A stretch of DNA of 64,000 nt, from positions 124,001-188,000 of the forward strand of contig JAPPAK010000006.1 in the NCBI GenBank assembly GCA_026705605.1. The letters are read 5' to 3'. The position numbers and the translations under genes are program-made. The notes under the pieces are model-generated. The model made no database searches and had not been told where the DNA came from. It worked only from the letters and a program-made list of their open reading frames with translations. Shown here in pieces: positions 59,991 through 64,000 of the stretch. This DNA comes from Chloroflexota bacterium (GTDB lineage: Bacteria; Chloroflexota; Dehalococcoidia; Tepidiformales; Tepidiformaceae). Each line of letters opens with the position of its first letter. Position 1 is the stretch's first letter.

Positions 59991-60953
59991 ATGGAAGCCC
60001 CAGCCCCTCAACCCGCCGCCTTCCAGTCTTGGCTCACGACCCTCGACGGGTACGGCGATGCCGAGGTGCTCGCACTCCACCCCGTCGAAGGGGGCGCCTC
60101 CAACGTCATCCTGCGGGCGGACCTCTCGAACGCGCCTCTCCCCGCCGTCCTCCTCCGCCTGCAGCGCGAGCGGGGCATCTTCGAGCCCTACGACGTCGTC
60201 CGGGAGGCCGCCGTGCTCCGACGCCTCGCGCCCTCCCCCGTCCCCGTCCCCGCCGTCGTCGGCGAGGAACCGGACGCGGCCGTGCTCGGCGCGCCGTTCG
60301 TTGTGCTGGAGTGGGTCGATGCGCCCCACATGGGCATCGCGGGCCCTGAGGCGAGCTTCAGCGCCTACGCCGCCATGGTCGTCCGCATCCACGCCCTCGA
60401 CTGGCGTGCGCTCGGCCTCGACGAGGTGCTCGCCGTCCCCGCCTCCGCCGCCTCCGCCACCCGCGCCGAGATCGAGGTCGTCGGTGAGCGCATGGAGCGC
60501 TTCCCCGGCGCCGATGCCCCCGTCCTCCGCCGGGCCTTCGAGGTCCTTCGCGAGCGCGTCCCCGAAGGCGCGCCCATCGGCTTCTGCCAGGGCGACATCA
60601 ATGTCTTCAACTATCTCTTCCGCCGGGGCGAGGTGGCCGCCGTCGTCGACTGGGAACAGGCTCGTCTCGGCGATGTCCGCAACGACGTCGCCCAGGTGCT
60701 CGCCCTCGGCCACCTGAAGGGCGCCCCCTTCGGTCCCGTGCGCGACCAGTTCTTCCAGCAGGCCTACGAAGCCGCCCGCGGCGCCGGCGAGCTGACCGAC
60801 ATGGAGTTCTTTCGCGCTCGCTGGCTGTTCGAGCTGGGCGTCATCTATCACGGCTGGCGCGCCTTCAACGACGACCTTCCCTGGTACACCTGGAGCCACC
60901 TGGAGCAGCTGCTGGAACTCGCCCTCGACGAGGTCGAACACCCCTCAGGCTGA
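59991..60953 (+). CDS. APH-type phosphotransferase
   Basis: 320 residues from ATG with GGAAGGA upstream. Aminoglycoside-phosphotransferase fold kinase. EGGASNVILRADL is the nucleotide loop, and FVVLEWVDAPHMG the hinge. The catalytic loop reads CQGDINVFNYLF, so the usual His-Gly-Asp is Gln-Gly-Asp with the key Asp and Asn kept; VVDWEQARLGD supplies the metal Asp. Related proteins phosphorylate small alcohols or act in fatty acyl metabolism. Real substrate unknown; no antibiotic-resistance context is seen. Confidence 0.85.
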   Translation: MEAPAPQPAAFQSWLTTLDGYGDAEVLALHPVEGGASNVILRADLSNAPLPAVLLRLQRERGIFEPYDVVREAAVLRRLAPSPVPVPAVVGEEPDAAVLGAPFVVLEWVDAPHMGIAGPEASFSAYAAMVVRIHALDWRALGLDEVLAVPASAASATRAEIEVVGERMERFPGADAPVLRRAFEVLRERVPEGAPIGFCQGDINVFNYLFRRGEVAAVVDWEQARLGDVRNDVAQVLALGHLKGAPFGPVRDQFFQQAYEAARGAGELTDMEFFRARWLFELGVIYHGWRAFNDDLPWYTWSHLEQLLELALDEVEHPSG

Positions 60954-61063
60954 CCCGTGCCGGTGCGTTAACGGGCCATTAATCGCCTGTCCATACGGTC
61001 CCAGCGAGTGTTGGCGATCGACCCCCTTCCCTTTCCGTTGGCCGGTGTGGCCGGAGGCGCCGC

Positions 61064-62011
61064 GTGGCGTTAGCCAGCCCCCCCGACGGCGCCGACCTCG
61101 CCCGCGCCCTGCGCAAGCGTCCCTTCCGCCGCCCCGGCGAGAACCTCATCGTCGTTGCCCTCGTACTCTGCGCCGCCGTCTCTATCCTGACGACGTTCGC
61201 CATCATCTACGTGCTCTTCTCGGATGCCATCGGCTTCTTCCGCGAGGTCTCCTTCTGGCACTTCTTCAACCCCGGGAACGAGTGGCAGACGCTCTTCAAC
61301 CCGCGCAGCTTCGGCGTCTGGGAGCTCGTGCTGGGAACGATCAACGTCACCCTCTGGTCGATGGTCATCGCCCTCCCCCTCGGGCTCGCCGCCGCCGTCT
61401 ACCTGAGCGAGTATGCCCACGTCCAGACGCGCCGCTTCCTCAAGCCGCTCCTCGAGCTGCTCGCCGGCGTCCCCACTGTCGTCTACGCCTACTTCGCCCT
61501 CACCTTCATCTCCGACGACGTGCTTCTGCCGCTCCTGGGCGGAAACGTCTCGTTCTTCAACTCCCTCTCCGCCAGCATCATGCTCGGCCTCATGATCCTC
61601 CCGATCATCGCCTCCGTGTCCGAGGACGCCATGGCGAGCGTCCCCCGCGACCTGCGCGAGGCCGCCTACGGCCTCGGCGCCACCCGCCTCGAGGTTGCCT
61701 TCCGCGTCGTCTTCCCCGCCGCCATCTCCGGCATCATGGCCGCCATCCTCCTCGCCATCGCCCGCGTCATCGGCGAGACGATGATCGTGGCCGTCGCCGC
61801 CGGCTCCACCCCCAACCTCAGCCTCTCGCCCCTCGAGAGCATCCAGACGATGACGGGCTACATGCTCCAGGTGGCCTTGGGTGACGCCGCCCGCGGCACC
61901 ACCGACTACACCTCGCTCTTCGCCGTCGGCGCCCTCCTCTTCCTTATGACCTTCGTGCTGAACGTGGCCGCCCAGGTCATCGTCCGCCGCTTCCGGGAGG
62001 CGTACGAGTAG
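61064..62011 (+). CDS. pstC: Phosphate ABC transporter permease PstC
   Basis: 315 residues from GTG with GGAGG ahead. Six membrane helices. [29 protein letters not shown] and the [26 protein letters not shown] loop (coupling EAA motif) are typical. Forms the membrane channel with PstA. The order pstC-pstA-pstB-phoU is normal, but no pstS precedes it; the gene upstream is the APH-type kinase. Confidence 0.94.
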   Translation: MALASPPDGADLARALRKRPFRRPGENLIVVALVLCAAVSILTTFAIIYVLFSDAIGFFREVSFWHFFNPGNEWQTLFNPRSFGVWELVLGTINVTLWSMVIALPLGLAAAVYLSEYAHVQTRRFLKPLLELLAGVPTVVYAYFALTFISDDVLLPLLGGNVSFFNSLSASIMLGLMILPIIASVSEDAMASVPRDLREAAYGLGATRLEVAFRVVFPAAISGIMAAILLAIARVIGETMIVAVAAGSTPNLSLSPLESIQTMTGYMLQVALGDAARGTTDYTSLFAVGALLFLMTFVLNVAAQVIVRRFREAYE

Positions 62012-62916
62012 TGAGCGCCGCCGAGACCACCCCGCAGGCCGTCACCCTCCAGGCCGAAGGAAGCGTCGCCAGGCGCCAGGCCTGGTCCCGCACCTCACGC
62101 TGGCTTCTCCTCGCCGCCACCCTCCTCGGCCTCGTCGTCCTCCTCATCCTCGGTATCGACAACGCCATCGTCGGCATCCCTTCGCTCGACTGGGACTTCC
62201 TCTCCAACTACCCCTCGCGCTTCGCCGAGCGGGCCGGCATCCGCTCCAGCATCCTCGGCTCCGTCTGGGTGCTCGTCTTCACCGTCATCTTCGCCATCCC
62301 CGTGGCCGTGGGCGCCGCCGTCTGGATGGAGGAGTTCGCCCCCCAGAACGCGATTCTCACCACCGTCCGTCTCAATATCGCCAACCTCGCGGGCGTGCCC
62401 AGCATCATCTACGGCATCCTCGGCCTGGCCGTGTTCGTGCGGCTCATGGAGCTGGGCCCCAGCATCCTCGCCGGCGCGCTCACCCTCGCCCTCATGATCC
62501 TGCCGATGACGGTCATCACCTCCGTCGAGGCGATCAACCAGGTCGCCCCGAGCATCCGCGAGGGCTCCCTCGCCCTCGGCGCCACGCGCTGGCAGACCGT
62601 CTGGAACCACGTGCTCCCCGGCGCCATGCCCGGCATCCTGACCGGGACCATCCTCGCCGTCGCCCGCGCCGCCGGCGAGACCGCCGCCCTCATCATGATC
62701 GGCGCCTTCACCTTCATCGCCTTCGACCCCTCCCTCAGCTTCGGTGGCCTGCTCGATTCGTTCACCACGCTGCCGATCCAGGTCTACAACTGGACGATTC
62801 GCCCCCAGCCCGAGTTCCGCGCGAACGCCGCTGCCGGAATCATCGTCCTCATGGTCGCCGTCATCGGGCTCAACGCCCTCGCGCTCGTGGTTCGCGACCG
62901 TCTCCGCCGCAACTGA
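62011..62916 (+). CDS. pstA: Phosphate ABC transporter permease PstA
   Basis: 301 residues; GTG begins on the last base of the pstC stop. Six helices. [41 protein letters not shown], and [27 protein letters not shown] (EAA loop) match PstA. Partner channel subunit of PstC for phosphate uptake. Confidence 0.95.
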   Translation: MSAAETTPQAVTLQAEGSVARRQAWSRTSRWLLLAATLLGLVVLLILGIDNAIVGIPSLDWDFLSNYPSRFAERAGIRSSILGSVWVLVFTVIFAIPVAVGAAVWMEEFAPQNAILTTVRLNIANLAGVPSIIYGILGLAVFVRLMELGPSILAGALTLALMILPMTVITSVEAINQVAPSIREGSLALGATRWQTVWNHVLPGAMPGILTGTILAVARAAGETAALIMIGAFTFIAFDPSLSFGGLLDSFTTLPIQVYNWTIRPQPEFRANAAAGIIVLMVAVIGLNALALVVRDRLRRN

Positions 62917-62939
62917 CAGTAGTAGGATGTGAAAGCCAT

Positions 62940-63815
62940 ATGTCGATCCGTGTTCGCTCAACCGCCCCTACCGACGAAGGCGCCCGCGAGGCCCTGCGCG
63001 GCAAGCCCGCCGTCGAGCACAGGCCCTCCGAGAACGTCGCGAAGCCGGAGGGCGAGCTCGCCTTCTCCATCTCGGATCTGAGCCTCTGGTACAGCGGCAA
63101 ACAGGCCCTGACGCGGGTCGGCCTCGACATTCCCCTTACGAAGGTCACCGCCCTCATCGGGCCCTCCGGCTGTGGTAAGAGCACCCTGATCCGCTGCCTC
63201 AACCGCATGAACGACCTTATTCCCGGCGTCACCATCGAGGGCAACGTCACCTACCGCAACGCCGACATCTACGGCTCGGACGTCGACCCCGTCGAGGTCC
63301 GCCGCCGCATCGGCATGGTCTTCCAGAAGCCCAACCCGTTCCCCAAGTCCATCTACGACAACGTCGCCTTCGGCGCCCGCGTGAACGGCTTCCGCGGCAA
63401 CCTCGACGACCTCGTGGAAAGCTCCCTGAAGCGCGCCGCCCTCTGGGACGAGGTGAAGGACGACCTGAAGAAGTCCGGCCTCGCCCTCTCCGGCGGTCAG
63501 CAGCAGCGCCTCTGCATCGCTCGTGCCCTCGCCAACAACCCCGATGTCATCCTCATGGACGAGCCCTGCTCCGCCCTCGACCCCATCGCCACCCTCAAGA
63601 TCGAGGACCTGATGCGGGAGCTGGCGACCGACTACACGATCGTCGTCGTCACCCACAACATGCAGCAGGCCGCGCGCGTCTCCGACTACACCGCCTTCAT
63701 GCTCACCGACGAGGAAATCACGGGGCAGCTTATCGAGTATGCTCCGACCGAAACGATGTTCACGCAGCCGGCGGATCAGCGCACGGAGGACTACATAAGC
63801 GGGCGTTTCGGCTAG
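62940..63815 (+). CDS. pstB: Phosphate ABC transporter ATP-binding protein PstB
   Basis: 291 residues. [20 protein letters not shown] is the Walker A with PstB-specific [21 protein letters not shown] is the signature; [16 protein letters not shown] is Walker [13 protein letters not shown] is the switch His. The first 35 residues are an extra charged extension. Powers phosphate uptake by PstCA. Confidence 0.97.
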   Translation: MSIRVRSTAPTDEGAREALRGKPAVEHRPSENVAKPEGELAFSISDLSLWYSGKQALTRVGLDIPLTKVTALIGPSGCGKSTLIRCLNRMNDLIPGVTIEGNVTYRNADIYGSDVDPVEVRRRIGMVFQKPNPFPKSIYDNVAFGARVNGFRGNLDDLVESSLKRAALWDEVKDDLKKSGLALSGGQQQRLCIARALANNPDVILMDEPCSALDPIATLKIEDLMRELATDYTIVVVTHNMQQAARVSDYTAFMLTDEEITGQLIEYAPTETMFTQPADQRTEDYISGRFG

Positions 63816-63829
63816 AAGGGCGGTGCCCC

Positions 63830-64000
63830 ATGGCCCGAGAGCTCTTCCACAAGGAGCTCACCGACCTCCAGGACGATGTCCTCATCCTCGGCTCCATGGC
63901 CGAGAAGGCAGTCGTCGATAGCGTCGAGTCGCTCCGCACCGCGGACTTTGAGTGGTCCCAGCGCATCATCGACGAGGACGCCGCCATCAATAAGAAGCGC
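63830..64000 (+). CDS. phoU: Phosphate-regulatory protein PhoU, N-terminal part (cut by window edge)
   Basis: 57 residues visible. MARELFHKELTDLQDDVLIL and MAEKAVVDSVESLRT match the first helices of PhoU, and RIIDEDAAINKKR gives the conserved D-x-x-I-N pair in the metal-site region. It follows pstB by 14 bases. PhoU links the transporter state to the Pho two-component system. Confidence 0.92.
   Translation, partial: MARELFHKELTDLQDDVLILGSMAEKAVVDSVESLRTADFEWSQRIIDEDAAINKKR

Noticed and set aside
59991-60953. Antibiotic-resistance kinase
   Set aside because: Only the general APH fold is seen, the catalytic His is Gln, and there is no resistance or mobile context.
60990-61063. Pho box ahead of pstC
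   Set aside because: No clear direct repeats of the known Pho-box types could be seen in the gap.

Overview
This is a 64 kb piece of a high-GC bacterial chromosome with tightly packed genes and many 1-4 base stop/start overlaps. The gene set suggests a heterotrophic Chloroflexota bacterium, perhaps Dehalococcoidia-like. Pointers are an 11-subunit Nuo operon without nuoEFG, several acyl-CoA dehydrogenases, an aldehyde:ferredoxin-oxidoreductase homologue, a CGVTPY-type CysS and envelope proteins with Arg-rich C-terminal anchors. The phylum is an inference: no rRNA or other marker is present. No tRNA, rRNA, CRISPR array or intact insertion sequence was seen.

Layout. 0-13 kb: the end of lipA, a small toxin-antitoxin-like pair, a SucD-like protein, DNA repair and metabolic enzymes, a Fic gene flanked on both sides by palindromic repeats, a tandem duplicate of acyl-CoA dehydrogenase, a three-hairpin element and a ClpP-fold protease gene. 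13-21 kb: a DUF4258/DUF2283-like pair, OsmC, cysS-cysE, coaX-coaBC, proA and a second DUF4258-like pair. 20.7-31.5 kb: the minus-strand operon nuoABCDHIJKLMN; its NuoI carries a 250-residue C-terminal extension with three basic repeats. 31.6-32.6 kb: an AT-richer patch with a truncated three-Cys-motif partner gene and a HEPN-like gene. 32.7-42 kb: a flavin monooxygenase-like gene, gamma-carbonic anhydrase, pdxS, a VapBC45-like pair, a P-type ATPase and small coiled-coil membrane proteins.

42-49.4 kb is an envelope region. It holds four secreted or anchored paralogues that share an N-terminal VRVWE/STRPxGGEW domain. Two of them continue into a degenerate gluzincin-like domain and an excalibur motif. 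Between the pairs lie an Ig-like surface protein with a structured leader and a Met/Asp-repeat anchored protein. Related GGTCGGTGATC repeats are scattered through the same intergenic spaces.

49.4-64 kb: otsA-otsB, a family 5 uracil-DNA glycosylase, dnaJ-prmA-rsmE, small membrane proteins, GNAT and DinB proteins, an AOR homologue, a zinc-finger rhomboid protease, an APH-type kinase, and pstC-pstA-pstB-phoU running off the right end without pstS.

How the genes fit together: the Nuo complex probably takes electrons from something other than NADH. The acyl-CoA dehydrogenases, SDRs, SucD-like and AOR proteins fit fatty or organic acid oxidation. The window is also rich in small two-gene modules of toxin-antitoxin type.
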